64,000 bases of DNA from Marinobacter mobilis (GTDB lineage: Bacteria; Pseudomonadota; Gammaproteobacteria; Pseudomonadales; Oleiphilaceae): contig NZ_FNNE01000013.1 in NCBI RefSeq assembly GCF_900106945.1, positions 21,748 through 85,747 on the forward strand. Reading direction: 5' to 3'. Below are positions 33,971-42,664 of this stretch, in pieces; within the stretch, counting starts at the first letter, position 1, and every line of letters starts with the position of its first letter. The notes under the pieces are model-generated. The model did not search any database. It saw only the letters and a program-made list of their open reading frames with translations, and was not told the DNA's origin. The translations under genes and the position numbers were made by a program.

Positions 33971-34408
33971 ATGGGTATGGACTGCATATACAAAACAGTG
34001 GGGTTCGGGGTGGTGCTGGCCTTCCTGGCTGGGCCGATGGTAACCGCAGCACAAGAATCGGCTGAGGGTGAACCCGCGTTCGGGTATCAGGAACGTTCCA
34101 CCGTTCACACCATCGGACTGGCGTCGATGGCTGAGGAATCATTGTCTGACACAGTGATTGAGGGTGGGTTATCGGCTCCGGCGGCGGGTGTTCCGGTGGC
34201 TGGTGGGGATGAAGATTTTTACCTCGACCCCCTGGCCCTGCAGCCCAGCGACAACCGTACCGATCTGGGTCGTTCGGAAATTCCTGCCGATATCCGGTTC
34301 AGTAATCCCCGCAATATCCCCGGTCAGGTGCATGGCAACACCTACGCCATCCAGCCTCCCACCAACCGTAATTACGGGAGCTTTGGCGCCAGCGTCTCTG
34401 AACGCTGA
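33971..34408 (+). CDS. Small exported protein of unknown function
   Basis: A 145-residue protein with a signal peptide (about residues 1-28, GFGVVLAFLAGPMVTAAQ). The mature part is short, acidic and low in recognisable structure, rich in Pro, Asn and Gly towards the end (FSNPRNIPGQVHGNTYAIQPP). I do not recognise the family. The ATG at 33971 has GGAG 3-6 bases before it; a second ATG follows 6 bases on. It is alone between two oppositely oriented units. Confidence 0.6.
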   Translation: MGMDCIYKTVGFGVVLAFLAGPMVTAAQESAEGEPAFGYQERSTVHTIGLASMAEESLSDTVIEGGLSAPAAGVPVAGGDEDFYLDPLALQPSDNRTDLGRSEIPADIRFSNPRNIPGQVHGNTYAIQPPTNRNYGSFGASVSER

Positions 34409-34423
34409 GCGCCAACGCGTTGC

Positions 34424-34735
34424 TCAGGCAGCCGCGGTCGCGGCGGCTTTGGGCTTTTCCAGAACGTCTTCGTAGAAAAAGGTCAGTGCCTGACGGGCCT
34501 GGTTCAGCCGTGCCCGGGACAGCTGAATACGCTCGCTCAGGTAATGGAGAAACTTCTGACGGTCATCGCATTCCAGCGTTTCAACATTTTTCTGGTCATG
34601 AAACAGCATAAAACGCGTGATCCAGTGCAGATAGGTCTGCTCGGTTCGCTGATTAAGCTGGTGTTTATGAATTGCCAGGGTTACTCGCTGAAACAGGCCT
34701 GGCTGCGCATGTTCCAACGCTTCAATCGGGTGCAT
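34424..34735 (-). CDS. Stand-alone integrase N-terminal SAM-like domain protein
   Basis: A 103-residue protein equal to the core-binding domain of integron-type tyrosine recombinases: RTEQTYLHWITRFMLFH, then FLHYLSERIQLSRARLNQARQALTFFYEDVLEKP. The catalytic domain is absent; the frame ends in an Ala-rich tail (KAAATAAA), and no catalytic-domain frame continues beyond it. It could be a remnant or a small DNA-binding protein in its own right. The start is the ATG at 34735 with a poor ribosome site. Confidence 0.75.
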   Translation of the reverse strand: MHPIEALEHAQPGLFQRVTLAIHKHQLNQRTEQTYLHWITRFMLFHDQKNVETLECDDRQKFLHYLSERIQLSRARLNQARQALTFFYEDVLEKPKAAATAAA

Positions 34736-34820
34736 GGAGAGTCTTCCGGATACATTGTTCTTGTTATGTTGCCGGCATGATATGACAAACGTTTGAATGT
34801 CGCAAAACTCAGATCACGAA

Positions 34821-34860
34821 TCCCGATAGCGGATGCAGTGCCGGCGTTCCGCTATCGGGA
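34821..34860. other. Long perfect hairpin after the acyl-CoA-binding gene
   Basis: TCCCGATAGCGGA (34821-34833) and TCCGCTATCGGGA (34848-34860) are perfect 13-bp arms around a 14-base loop. No U-tract follows on the minus strand, so it is either a Rho-type or mRNA-protecting structure, or a dispersed repeat. Confidence 0.55.
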
Positions 34861-34869
34861 GGGTAGGAA

Positions 34870-35133
34870 TCAGCCTTTCAGCGTTTCCAGGTTGTTGATG
34901 TAACGCTGCATGGCTTCGTCGGAAGACAGACCTTTGACCTGCTCCCAGGCGTCGTACTTGGCGCGGCCAACAAAATCCATCATGCCCGGACGCTTACCAT
35001 TCACATCGCCTTCTGTCGCCTGCTTGTACAGGGCGTAAAACTCCAGTTTCAGCTCGTTGGACGGTTTGAAGTCGCCCTCGGCGGTCTGGATATAGTTTAC
35101 GGCTTCGTCGAATTTGGCTTTCAGGTCACTCAT
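34870..35133 (-). CDS. Acyl-CoA-binding protein
   Basis: An 87-residue ACBP, the standard length. The ligand-binding motifs LKLEFYALYKQATEGD and YDAWEQVKGLS are intact. It binds long-chain acyl-CoA esters in the cytoplasm. Bacterial ACBPs are sporadic, but common in marine lipid-accumulating gammaproteobacteria. The start at 35133 (MSDLKAKFDEAV) matches the family, although the frame stays open upstream. Confidence 0.93.
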   Translation of the reverse strand: MSDLKAKFDEAVNYIQTAEGDFKPSNELKLEFYALYKQATEGDVNGKRPGMMDFVGRAKYDAWEQVKGLSSDEAMQRYINNLETLKG

Positions 35134-35308
35134 ATTCTTATCCCTTTGATTATTAGATGTCTCTTGGGCCGCTTTGCAGCGTAACTGGCAGTTTAGACCG
35201 GCCTTGTCGGGGGCGTCATTGCCCTTTCGTTTCTTTCCATGGACGAATGGGTTATTGTCCTGCGCCAGATTATAAGCTAGCCAGTCAAAAATATGGAGAG
35301 TACATCCC

Positions 35309-35800
35309 GTGGCCGCGACCAATCGTCTTGCAGGAATCGTCAGCAAAATTAACCAATTGCCGGACTTTGCCCGGTCTCGTGCGTTGTCGTTGTTCTTCGG
35401 CAAAGCCATTCCTTTCACCGGCACGGCCGGCATTCGTATCGAATCCCTGGACGACAGTCATTGCGTGATCAGCCTTGCCAACAAACGCCGGGTACAGAAT
35501 CACATTGGTGGTGTGCATGCCGTGGCCTCCATGCTACTGGCGGAATCCGCCACCGGTATCCTGGTCGGGTTGAACGTCCCCGATGACAAGGTTCCGGTGA
35601 TCAAGACCGTCAAGGCCGAGTACACCAAGCGCGCCAAAGGCGACATGAGGGTTGAGGCCCGCCTCACCGAGGAACAGAAGCTGCGCATGCGCACTGAAGA
35701 TAAAGGCGACACCACAGTGGCGGTCACTATTCACGACGGTGAAGCCAAGGAACCGATCGAATTCGAGATGGTCTGGGCCTGGGTATCGAAGAAACGCTGA
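35309..35800 (+). CDS. DUF4442 / hotdog-fold thioesterase-like protein
   Basis: A 163-residue protein. The central segment NHIGGVHAVASMLLAESATG is the hotdog helix with the usual histidine and glutamate region. The family (DUF4442, YiiD-C-like) is thought to act on acyl thioesters. The start is a GTG at 35309 with GGAG upstream. It is divergent from the acyl-CoA-binding protein, which suggests shared acyl-CoA metabolism. A perfect hairpin follows the gene. Confidence 0.82.
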   Translation: MAATNRLAGIVSKINQLPDFARSRALSLFFGKAIPFTGTAGIRIESLDDSHCVISLANKRRVQNHIGGVHAVASMLLAESATGILVGLNVPDDKVPVIKTVKAEYTKRAKGDMRVEARLTEEQKLRMRTEDKGDTTVAVTIHDGEAKEPIEFEMVWAWVSKKR

Positions 35801-35861
35801 TATGAGATTGCTTTGAACTCAGCCGGCGATGCCTTGTAGGAAGCTTGTGTCGGTTGCATGA

Positions 35862-35883
35862 CTGGGGCAATTTTTTGCCCCAG
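35862..35883 (+). terminator. Hairpin after the DUF4442 gene
   Basis: CTGGGGCAA and TTGCCCCAG form a perfect 9-bp stem around TTTT. The U-tract is missing on both strands, so termination strength is uncertain, but it separates the hotdog gene from the secretion locus. Confidence 0.45.
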
Positions 35884-35919
35884 AATGCGCCGGAGTTCAT
35901 AAAACTGGCAGCTGGTTGC

Positions 35920-35948
35920 TTGAGCCTCACAGGGTTCCTGTGTAGAGT
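35920..35948 (+). promoter_or_regulatory. Putative sigma-70 promoter of the T6SS operon
   Basis: TTGAGC (35920-35925) and TAGAGT (35943-35948) are exactly 17 bases apart. A 7-bp hairpin (35960-35978, GCGTACC / GGTACGC) would lie at the very 5' end of the transcript. Confidence 0.45.
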
Positions 35949-36023
35949 CTCGGCCTGTCGCGTACCAGGACGGTACGCCGCAAGGATTGAATCAACCCCT
36001 AAAGGATCAAGGGAGCAAAGGCC

Positions 36024-36518
36024 ATGCCCAAGGACGGTTCCGTCGCGCCTAAAGAGCGCATCAATATCAAGTATGTCCCCGCCACCGGTGATCAGCAGGC
36101 AGAAATGGAACTGCCGCTGAAGATGTTTGTCGTTGGTGACTTCAAGGGACAGCCCGAAGAAACGCCCATCGAAGACCGCAAAGCCGTTGCCGTCGACAAG
36201 AATAGCTTCCAGTCGGTGATGAAAGAGGCGGGGCTGACCCTGACGACGTCTGTTGCCAACAAGCTGGAAGACGACGCTGAAGAACTCCCCGTCAATCTCG
36301 AATTCCAGAGCCTGGAAGATTTTTCTCCCGACAGCATCGCCCGCCAGGTACCTGAGCTGCGCAAGCTGATTGAGCTGCGCGAAGCGCTGGTGGCCCTGAA
36401 AGGGCCGCTGGGTAATGTTCCGGCCTTTCGCAGCAAGCTTCAGGAACTGCTGGATAATGAAGCCGCCCGCGAACAGCTGCTGGGCGAGCTGGATCTGGCC
36501 ACCGCTGACGCCGACTGA
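36024..36518 (+). CDS. tssB: T6SS sheath small subunit TssB
   Basis: A 164-residue protein that pairs with TssC to build the contractile sheath in the cytoplasm. Family features are KERINIKYVPATGD near the start, LPLKMFVVGDFKGQ, and ELPVNLEFQSLEDFSPDSIARQVPEL. A GGGAG ribosome site precedes ATG 36024. It opens the locus. The 76-base gap to tssC holds a 7-bp hairpin (TGCCGCC / GGCGGCA, 36534-36552) that may tune the TssB:TssC ratio. Confidence 0.96.
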   Translation: MPKDGSVAPKERINIKYVPATGDQQAEMELPLKMFVVGDFKGQPEETPIEDRKAVAVDKNSFQSVMKEAGLTLTTSVANKLEDDAEELPVNLEFQSLEDFSPDSIARQVPELRKLIELREALVALKGPLGNVPAFRSKLQELLDNEAAREQLLGELDLATADAD

Positions 36519-36533
36519 GCGCTCGCGGCTGCC

Positions 36534-36552
36534 TGCCGCCAGGAAGGCGGCA
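36534..36552 (+). other. Hairpin between tssB and tssC
   Basis: TGCCGCC and GGCGGCA pair perfectly around AGGAA. There is no contiguous U-tract. It may stabilise the tssB message or cause partial termination. Confidence 0.4.
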
Positions 36553-36594
36553 ACTCTCTGTTTTATCTGACACAACGTACTAAAGGGATGTGGT

Positions 36595-38076
36595 ATGTCT
36601 GATACTGCTGTGCAGCAATCCGCTGCCTCCGAATCCGTAACCGAAGGATCTCTGCTCGACCAGGTGATGGCCAACAGCCGTATGGCTCCAGCCGATGAAG
36701 GCTATGACGTCGCCCGCCGGGGTGTTGCCACGTTCATCGCCAACCTGCTGAAGAGCGACGAAAAAGGCCAGCCGGTCAACAAGGCGCTGGTGGACCAGAT
36801 GGTGGTTGAGCTTGACCGCAAGATCAGCGCCCAGATGGATGAGGTGCTGCACGCGCCCAAGCTGCAGGAACTGGAGTCATCCTGGCGCGGCCTGAAACTG
36901 ATGGTTGACCGCACCGACTTCCGTGAGAACATCAAGGTGGACATCCTGCACGCCACCAAGGAAGAGTTGCTGGAAGACTTCGAATTCGCGCCCGACGTCA
37001 CCCAGACCGGTTTTTACAAGCACGTATACTCCACCGAGTACGGCCAGTTTGGTGGCGAGCCGGTGGGTGCCGTGGTGGGCAACTACGCTTTCAGCCCCTC
37101 ATCCCCGGACATGAAGTTGCTGCAGTTTGTGTCGTCGGTTGGCGCCATGGCCCATGCCCCGTTCCTGTCGTCTGTGGCACCGTCCTTTTTCGGGGTCGAC
37201 AGCTATCAGGAACTGCCGGCCATCAAGGAGCTGAAGGCGGTGTTCGAAGGCCCCCGGTATGCCAAGTGGCGCTCCCTGCGGGAGTCGGAAGACGCCCGTT
37301 ACCTGGGCCTGACCGCGCCGCGCTTCCTGCTGCGTACGCCCTACGATCCTTCCGAGAACCCGGTGCGTAGCTTCAATTACAAGGAAGATGTCAGCGCTGA
37401 CCACGAGCACTACCTGTGGGGCAACACCGCCTACCTGCTGGCGACCCGCCTGACTGAAAGCTTCGCCAAGTATCGCTGGTGCCCCAACATCATCGGACCG
37501 CAGAGCGGTGGTGCAGTAGAAGACCTGCCGGTGCACCTGTTCGAGTCCTTTGGCCAGCTCGAAGCCAAGATTCCCACCGAAGTGCTGATCACCGACCGCC
37601 GTGAGTATGAAATGGCGGACGAGGGCTTTATTGCCCTGACCATGCGTAAGGGGAGTGATAACGCCGCTTTCTTCTCCGCCAACTCGGTGCAGAAGCCCAA
37701 GCAGTTCCCGAACACCAAGGAAGGCAAAGAAGCGGAAACCAACTACAAGTTGGGCACCCAGTTGCCCTACATGATGATCGTGAACCGCCTGGCCCACTAC
37801 ATCAAGGTGCTCCAGCGCGAGCAGATTGGCTCCTGGAAGGAGCGTCAGGATCTTGAGCGGGAACTGAACACCTGGATCCGCCAGTATGTGGCCGACCAGG
37901 AAAACCCGCCTGCGGATGTTCGAAGCCGTCGCCCACTGCGGGCCGCCAAGGTCATCGTCTCTGACGTGGAAGGCGATCCGGGCTGGTACCAGGTGTCGCT
38001 GGCGGTACGTCCGCACTTCAAGTACATGGGAGCCAACTTCGAGCTGTCATTGGTCGGTCGTCTCGACAAGGAGTAA
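36595..38076 (+). CDS. tssC: T6SS sheath large subunit TssC
   Basis: A 493-residue sheath protein, the usual length. Hallmarks are LQELESSWRGLKLMVDRTDF, GEPVGAVVGNYAF, LTAPRFLLRTPYDP and the C-terminal SVEGDPGWYQV-like DVEGDPGWYQVSLAVRPHFKYMGA region. It binds TssB to form the sheath and offers its N-terminus to ClpV after contraction. The gene ends 3 bases before tssE. Confidence 0.97.
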   Translation: MSDTAVQQSAASESVTEGSLLDQVMANSRMAPADEGYDVARRGVATFIANLLKSDEKGQPVNKALVDQMVVELDRKISAQMDEVLHAPKLQELESSWRGLKLMVDRTDFRENIKVDILHATKEELLEDFEFAPDVTQTGFYKHVYSTEYGQFGGEPVGAVVGNYAFSPSSPDMKLLQFVSSVGAMAHAPFLSSVAPSFFGVDSYQELPAIKELKAVFEGPRYAKWRSLRESEDARYLGLTAPRFLLRTPYDPSENPVRSFNYKEDVSADHEHYLWGNTAYLLATRLTESFAKYRWCPNIIGPQSGGAVEDLPVHLFESFGQLEAKIPTEVLITDRREYEMADEGFIALTMRKGSDNAAFFSANSVQKPKQFPNTKEGKEAETNYKLGTQLPYMMIVNRLAHYIKVLQREQIGSWKERQDLERELNTWIRQYVADQENPPADVRSRRPLRAAKVIVSDVEGDPGWYQVSLAVRPHFKYMGANFELSLVGRLDKE

Positions 38077-38079
38077 ACC

Positions 38080-38517
38080 ATGGCCAGGGACGCCGGGGAA
38101 GGTGTTCAGGTCATGGGCGGCAGCCTGTTCGAACGTCTCGAACGGGCCGCCGATCCTGCCGGGCAGGGCATGGGGGAAGTGGCCCATGTGGTCGAATCCA
38201 TCAAGCGCCACCTGGTGCGGCTGCTGAATGCCCATCCGGGCAACAGCGCCAGTGCACCGGACTTGGGCTTGCTGGATTTCAACGACGCTACCCTGGGTAC
38301 CCACGACCTGAATATCCAGATCCGCAGCGCGATCCGCCAGTGCATTGAACGCTTCGAGCCCCGGGTAAACCGGGTCGATGTGGTTGCTTTGCCGCAAGGG
38401 CCGGATCCACTGCAGCTGCGGTTCCAGGTGACGGTGTACCTGCGCGTGGGCTCCGCTGACGATAAGACCACCATTGACCTGCTGTTGGACGACAAACGCT
38501 ATTATCGCGTGGTGTAA
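38080..38517 (+). CDS. tssE: T6SS baseplate protein TssE (gp25-like)
   Basis: A 145-residue homologue of phage gp25, the wedge component that joins sheath and baseplate. The N-terminal GGSLFERLERAA stands for the usual LFERL-type motif, followed by VESIKRHLVRLLNAHPGNSASAPDLGLLD and a C-terminal RFQVTVYL strand. It lies 3 bases after tssC and 4 bases before tssF. Confidence 0.92.
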   Translation: MARDAGEGVQVMGGSLFERLERAADPAGQGMGEVAHVVESIKRHLVRLLNAHPGNSASAPDLGLLDFNDATLGTHDLNIQIRSAIRQCIERFEPRVNRVDVVALPQGPDPLQLRFQVTVYLRVGSADDKTTIDLLLDDKRYYRVV

Positions 38518-38521
38518 CGTC

Positions 38522-40294
38522 GTGAAGTTAAACAGATTCTATCGGGATGAACTGAGCTTCCTCCGGCTTCAGGGACGGGAGTTTGCCGAGGCCCACCCAC
38601 AGTTGAGCCGGTTCCTGTCGGAGCAGAGTACGGATCCGGATGTGGAACGGTTGCTGGAGGGTTTTGCCTTCCTGACCGGCAAGCTGCGGGAGAAGGTCGA
38701 GGACGAGTTCCCGGAAATCACCCACTCGCTGCTGAACATGCTGTGGCCCAACTACCTGCGGCCGGTGCCGAGTTGCACCATCATGCGGTTTGATCCGCAG
38801 CTCCATGCCATCAGCGAACGCCAGGGTGTCGCGCGCCACACTGAGGTTCGTAGCCGTCCGGTGGGGGATCACCAGCGCCAGGTGCAGTGCCGGTTTCGTA
38901 CCTGCCGTGATGTCGAGGTGTTTCCGCTGACGCTGGCCGAGGCCCGTGCCGAGCACACCCGTGAAATGTCGGTGGTGACTCTGGCGCTGGCATTGCACAC
39001 CGACCAGCCGCTGTCCCAGCTGGGGCTGGAACGGTTGCGGTTCTTTCTGGGGGGCGACAGTCATGTGGCTGAGACGCTGTATCTGTGGCTCAACCATTAC
39101 CTGCAGGGCATGGAGTTGGTGGTGGGCGACCAGGTGATTAACCTGCCGGTCAGCGGACTCACCGCGGTGGGGTTTGCCGAAGACGAAGCGCTGTTGCCAT
39201 ACCCCAAGAATGCCTATCCGGGTTATCGGATTCTCCAGGAGTACCTGAGTTTTCCGGACGCGTTTCGCTTTGTCGACGTGGCCGGCCTGAAGGGGCGACT
39301 GCCAACGGCGCAGGTGGATGAGATCAGCCTGCGTTTTCGCTTTAGCCGGCTGTTGCCGCCGGAAGCCAAGATCCATAACGACAGCTTCCAGCTCTATTGC
39401 ACCCCGGCCATTAACCTGTTCAGCCACGAAGCCGATCCGGTGGATCTCAATGGCCGCCAGACCGAGTACCGGATTTCACCGTCCAGCCGTTCGCCGGAGC
39501 ACTACGAAGTGTTCAGTGTCGATCAGGTGGAAGGCTGGCTGGAGGGCCGCTCCGGGCGAGGGGAACGACGCCTCTATACGGCCTTTGAAAGTTTCCAGCA
39601 CGAGGTGGAACGGGAACATGGGCGTACCGCGTTGTATTACCGGAGCCGGGTTCGTGAGAGCGTCCGCGGGGATGGTTTCGATCATTACATTGCGTTTGTT
39701 CGCGGCGATGAGTCGGAATGCCTCAGCCGTCAGGAAGCCGTGTCGCTGACCCTGACCTGCAGCAACCGCCAGTTACCGGAGCAGCTGGCAGTGGGCGAGA
39801 TTTGCATGGCGTCGGAAAGCACACCGGCGTTTGCCACCTTCAGCAACGTGACCCGGCCCTCGAGGTCATTACGGCCATCGCTGGATGGCAGCCTGTTGTG
39901 GACGTTGATCTCCAACCTGTCCCTGAATTACCTGTCACTGCTGGATGAAGACGCTTTACGCACGGTACTGCGGGTCTATGACTTCCGGGCGCTGGCCGAT
40001 CGCCAGGCCGAGCGGATCTCACAAAAACGGCTGGCGGGTATTCGTGGCATCGAGACCAAACCGGTGGACAGGATGGTCCGTGGATTGCCGGTGAGAGGGA
40101 TCCAGTCGGTGCTGGAGCTGGACCAGCAGGCGTTCGCCAGTGAAGGCGACCTGTACCTGTTTGGCACCGTGCTGAGCCGGTTCTTTTCCCTGTATGCCAG
40201 CATCAATGCGTTTCACCACCTGGACGTGGTGAATACCGATAACCAGGAACGGTACACATGGACGTTACAGCAAGGGCAGCAGCCGCTGATGTAG
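38522..40294 (+). CDS. tssF: T6SS baseplate protein TssF
   Basis: A 590-residue baseplate wedge protein (VasA/ImpG family). The N-terminus FYRDELSFLRLQGREFAEAHP and the segment DPDVERLLEGFAFL, with FPEITHSLLNMLWPNYLRPVPS, are the family signature. The start is the GTG at 38522; the open frame continues upstream into tssE but without family similarity. It overlaps tssG by 37 bases, so the two are coupled, as expected for partners of the same wedge. Confidence 0.96.
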   Translation: MKLNRFYRDELSFLRLQGREFAEAHPQLSRFLSEQSTDPDVERLLEGFAFLTGKLREKVEDEFPEITHSLLNMLWPNYLRPVPSCTIMRFDPQLHAISERQGVARHTEVRSRPVGDHQRQVQCRFRTCRDVEVFPLTLAEARAEHTREMSVVTLALALHTDQPLSQLGLERLRFFLGGDSHVAETLYLWLNHYLQGMELVVGDQVINLPVSGLTAVGFAEDEALLPYPKNAYPGYRILQEYLSFPDAFRFVDVAGLKGRLPTAQVDEISLRFRFSRLLPPEAKIHNDSFQLYCTPAINLFSHEADPVDLNGRQTEYRISPSSRSPEHYEVFSVDQVEGWLEGRSGRGERRLYTAFESFQHEVEREHGRTALYYRSRVRESVRGDGFDHYIAFVRGDESECLSRQEAVSLTLTCSNRQLPEQLAVGEICMASESTPAFATFSNVTRPSRSLRPSLDGSLLWTLISNLSLNYLSLLDEDALRTVLRVYDFRALADRQAERISQKRLAGIRGIETKPVDRMVRGLPVRGIQSVLELDQQAFASEGDLYLFGTVLSRFFSLYASINAFHHLDVVNTDNQERYTWTLQQGQQPLM

Positions 40295-41274
40295 CCGAAC
40301 TGCAGCCCGTTCTGGGCAATGCTCGGCGTTACAGCTTTTTCCAGCTGGTGGACCTGATCCACCGGCACCATGGCGATGATCTGGAGCGCGGCGTGGACCA
40401 GCGTCCCAGTCAGGAGCGTATCCGCTTCTCCGCCTCCGCCGGGCTGGGTTTTCCTGGCAGTGATGTGGTGTCGGCGTTATCGCCGGAGCACGAACACGCG
40501 CCCTACCAGATGGAAGTGAGCTTCCTTGGTCTGCATGGATCGCAGTCGCCATTGCCGGGTTACTACCTGGAAGATCTGGCCTGGGAGGCGGGCCAGCAGA
40601 CCGGCATCCGTCGCCATTTCCTGGACTTCTTCAATCACCGCCTGCTGACCCTGTTCCATCGCAGTTGGCGCAAGTATCGCTACTACGTCCGCTACCAGCC
40701 GGGCGCCAGTGATGGCTTTTCCGACCACATTTTTGCGTTGGTGGGACTGGGTGACCGTCATTTGCGCGGTGAAACCCCGGTGCCCTGGTCGAAGATGCTG
40801 GCCTACGCCGGGTTGATGGCCGGGCGCAGCCGGTCTCCCGATGTGGTGAGTGGCATCGTGGCCCATTGTTTCGACCTGGAACGGGTGGACATCGAGCAGT
40901 GGGTGCTGCGCAAGGTTGCTATTCCCCGTGACCAGCAGACCGCGCTCGGCCGCAGCAACGCCAGCCTGGGTGTGGATACCCTGGCGGGGAGGTCGGTGCG
41001 GGATCGCAGTGGCAAATTTGTGCTGCGGTTGCAGGATCTCAGCAAGGAACGCTTTGCCGATTTTCTGCCCAACGGCCGCGATCACCAGCGTCTGGTGAAG
41101 CTGGTGGAATTCTGCACCCGCGACCAGCTGGCCTATGACCTGGAACTGGTCATGCGTAACCAGGACGTGCGACCGATGAAACTCGGGCAGGAGATGCGTC
41201 TGGGCTGGAACTCCTTTGTGGAACCGGACAAAGCGCGGGAAACGCCCGCAGTGCGGATCCAGATTCGACGATAA
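40258..41274 (+). CDS. tssG: T6SS baseplate protein TssG
   Basis: A 338-residue wedge protein (VasB/ImpH family). RRYSFFQLVDLIHRH, FSASAGLGFPGSDV, NFLGLHG-like SFLGLHGSQSPLPGYY, and FLDFFNHRLLTLFHRSWRKYRYYV are clear. The start lies inside tssF. The FHA gene begins 28 bases after its stop. Confidence 0.95.
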   Translation: MDVTARAAAADVAELQPVLGNARRYSFFQLVDLIHRHHGDDLERGVDQRPSQERIRFSASAGLGFPGSDVVSALSPEHEHAPYQMEVSFLGLHGSQSPLPGYYLEDLAWEAGQQTGIRRHFLDFFNHRLLTLFHRSWRKYRYYVRYQPGASDGFSDHIFALVGLGDRHLRGETPVPWSKMLAYAGLMAGRSRSPDVVSGIVAHCFDLERVDIEQWVLRKVAIPRDQQTALGRSNASLGVDTLAGRSVRDRSGKFVLRLQDLSKERFADFLPNGRDHQRLVKLVEFCTRDQLAYDLELVMRNQDVRPMKLGQEMRLGWNSFVEPDKARETPAVRIQIRR

Positions 41275-41302
41275 CGGCCATACCAGGCAGGGACAGGCAA
41301 CC

Positions 41303-42664
41303 ATGGCAGAGACAGCAGCAACCAACTTACGGCTCATCATCGCTAATTCGGCGGCGGTGGCCAGTGGGGTCGGCAGTGACTACCTGTTCACACCCCGGGG
41401 TGGCTCGATCGGCACCGCACCCAGTGACAGCTGGCAGCTGTCGGGGCACCGCACCGGAGCGATGGCCGGTCATGCCGAGATTCGCTTTATCGATGGCGGG
41501 TATTGCCTGATTGATCGCAGCGGCCGTACCTACATTAACAGCGCCAGCCAGCCGGTTGGTCGCGGTCGGCGGGCACGGCTGACCAGCGGTGATGTGATCA
41601 GTATTGGCCGCTACCAGCTCAAGGCCGAGCTGGTCACCGGACCTGCCATCGAGATGCCGGCACTGGATGCCTCCGCCGGTATGGGTGAATCGCTGGTGGA
41701 TGGCCCGGAAGGTGCGCTGCGCCGGCCATTGTCTGCCAACGAGTCTGGTGGCGAGTTTGGAGGGGCAGGACGCGAGCCCCTGTCGGGCCTGCCGTCGGCC
41801 CCGGCCCAAACGGTCAGCGATGACCCCCTGGCCGGCCTGACGCGTGGGGATGAGCCCGCGTCAGCAGGGTCGCCGGAGGGCGGCACCATGCTCGCCCACC
41901 AGGCCAGCTGGTTTGCCGATGCCAGCCCGGTGACGGATGAGTACCGGGATAACCGTGATGTCGCGCTGGGCCTGCCGGTAACCCCGCAACAATTGAACAG
42001 GAATGACAGGATGTCAGAGCCAACACCGGGCAATGAGCCCACCACGACGGATAGCCTGGCTGATGCCAGTCGCCAGCACATCAGCGGTGCGCCGTTGCTG
42101 AAAGGCATGGCCGCCGAGCTGAGTTTTGCCGACAGCGACGAGATGAGGCTGTTTCTGGAAGAGGCCGGAGCCACCCTGAAAGCCACCATCAACGGGCTGT
42201 TGTCCCTGCACCAGCAGGAAGACCGCCGTCACCGTGCTTTGCGTACGCGACTGCAGCCAATTGAGGACAACCCGCTCCGCCTGCCGCTGGACTACAGCGG
42301 CACCATACAGACGCTGTTTGCCGGCGAGCGCAGTCCGGTTCACCTGTCGGCCCCGGCTGCGGTGGCGGAGAGTCTGGAAGGTCTGCGGCAACATCAACAG
42401 GCGACACAGGCCGCCATTGCTGAGGCCCTTGAGGCCATCCTTCATGCGTTCTCACCCGCTGCGTTGCTGCGCCGGTTTCACGGCTATCGCCGGGGGTTAC
42501 AGGCGGACGAGAATGAGGCGGAGTGGGCCTGGCAGATGTATCAGCACTACTACCGGGAGCTTAGCTCCAGTCGTCAGCAAGGGTTTGAACGCCTGTTTCA
42601 GGAGGTGTTTGACCAGGCTTACGACCAACACCTGCGACAACTGCAAAGGGAGAATCTGTCGTGA
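41303..42664 (+). CDS. T6SS FHA-domain protein (TagH/VasC-like)
   Basis: A 453-residue protein. An FHA-like domain covers about residues 10-115, then a disordered Gly/Ser/Pro/Glu linker to about 265, then the helical C-terminal T6SS domain (SFADSDEMRLFLEEAG ... HAFSPAALLRRFHGY). The FHA part lacks the usual phosphate contacts: the GR motif reads GT (SIGTAP), and SRxHA reads MAGHA. No PpkA kinase or PppA phosphatase gene is present. The ATG at 41303 is chosen because the FHA region begins soon after. Its stop overlaps the tssJ start. Confidence 0.88.
   Translation: MAETAATNLRLIIANSAAVASGVGSDYLFTPRGGSIGTAPSDSWQLSGHRTGAMAGHAEIRFIDGGYCLIDRSGRTYINSASQPVGRGRRARLTSGDVISIGRYQLKAELVTGPAIEMPALDASAGMGESLVDGPEGALRRPLSANESGGEFGGAGREPLSGLPSAPAQTVSDDPLAGLTRGDEPASAGSPEGGTMLAHQASWFADASPVTDEYRDNRDVALGLPVTPQQLNRNDRMSEPTPGNEPTTTDSLADASRQHISGAPLLKGMAAELSFADSDEMRLFLEEAGATLKATINGLLSLHQQEDRRHRALRTRLQPIEDNPLRLPLDYSGTIQTLFAGERSPVHLSAPAAVAESLEGLRQHQQATQAAIAEALEAILHAFSPAALLRRFHGYRRGLQADENEAEWAWQMYQHYYRELSSSRQQGFERLFQEVFDQAYDQHLRQLQRENLS

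Noticed and set aside
35906..35920. Sigma-54-like sequence TGGCAG-N4-TTGCT before tssB
   Set aside because: The spacing between the GG and GC elements is one base shorter than the strict consensus, and sigma-54 tolerates no such change.
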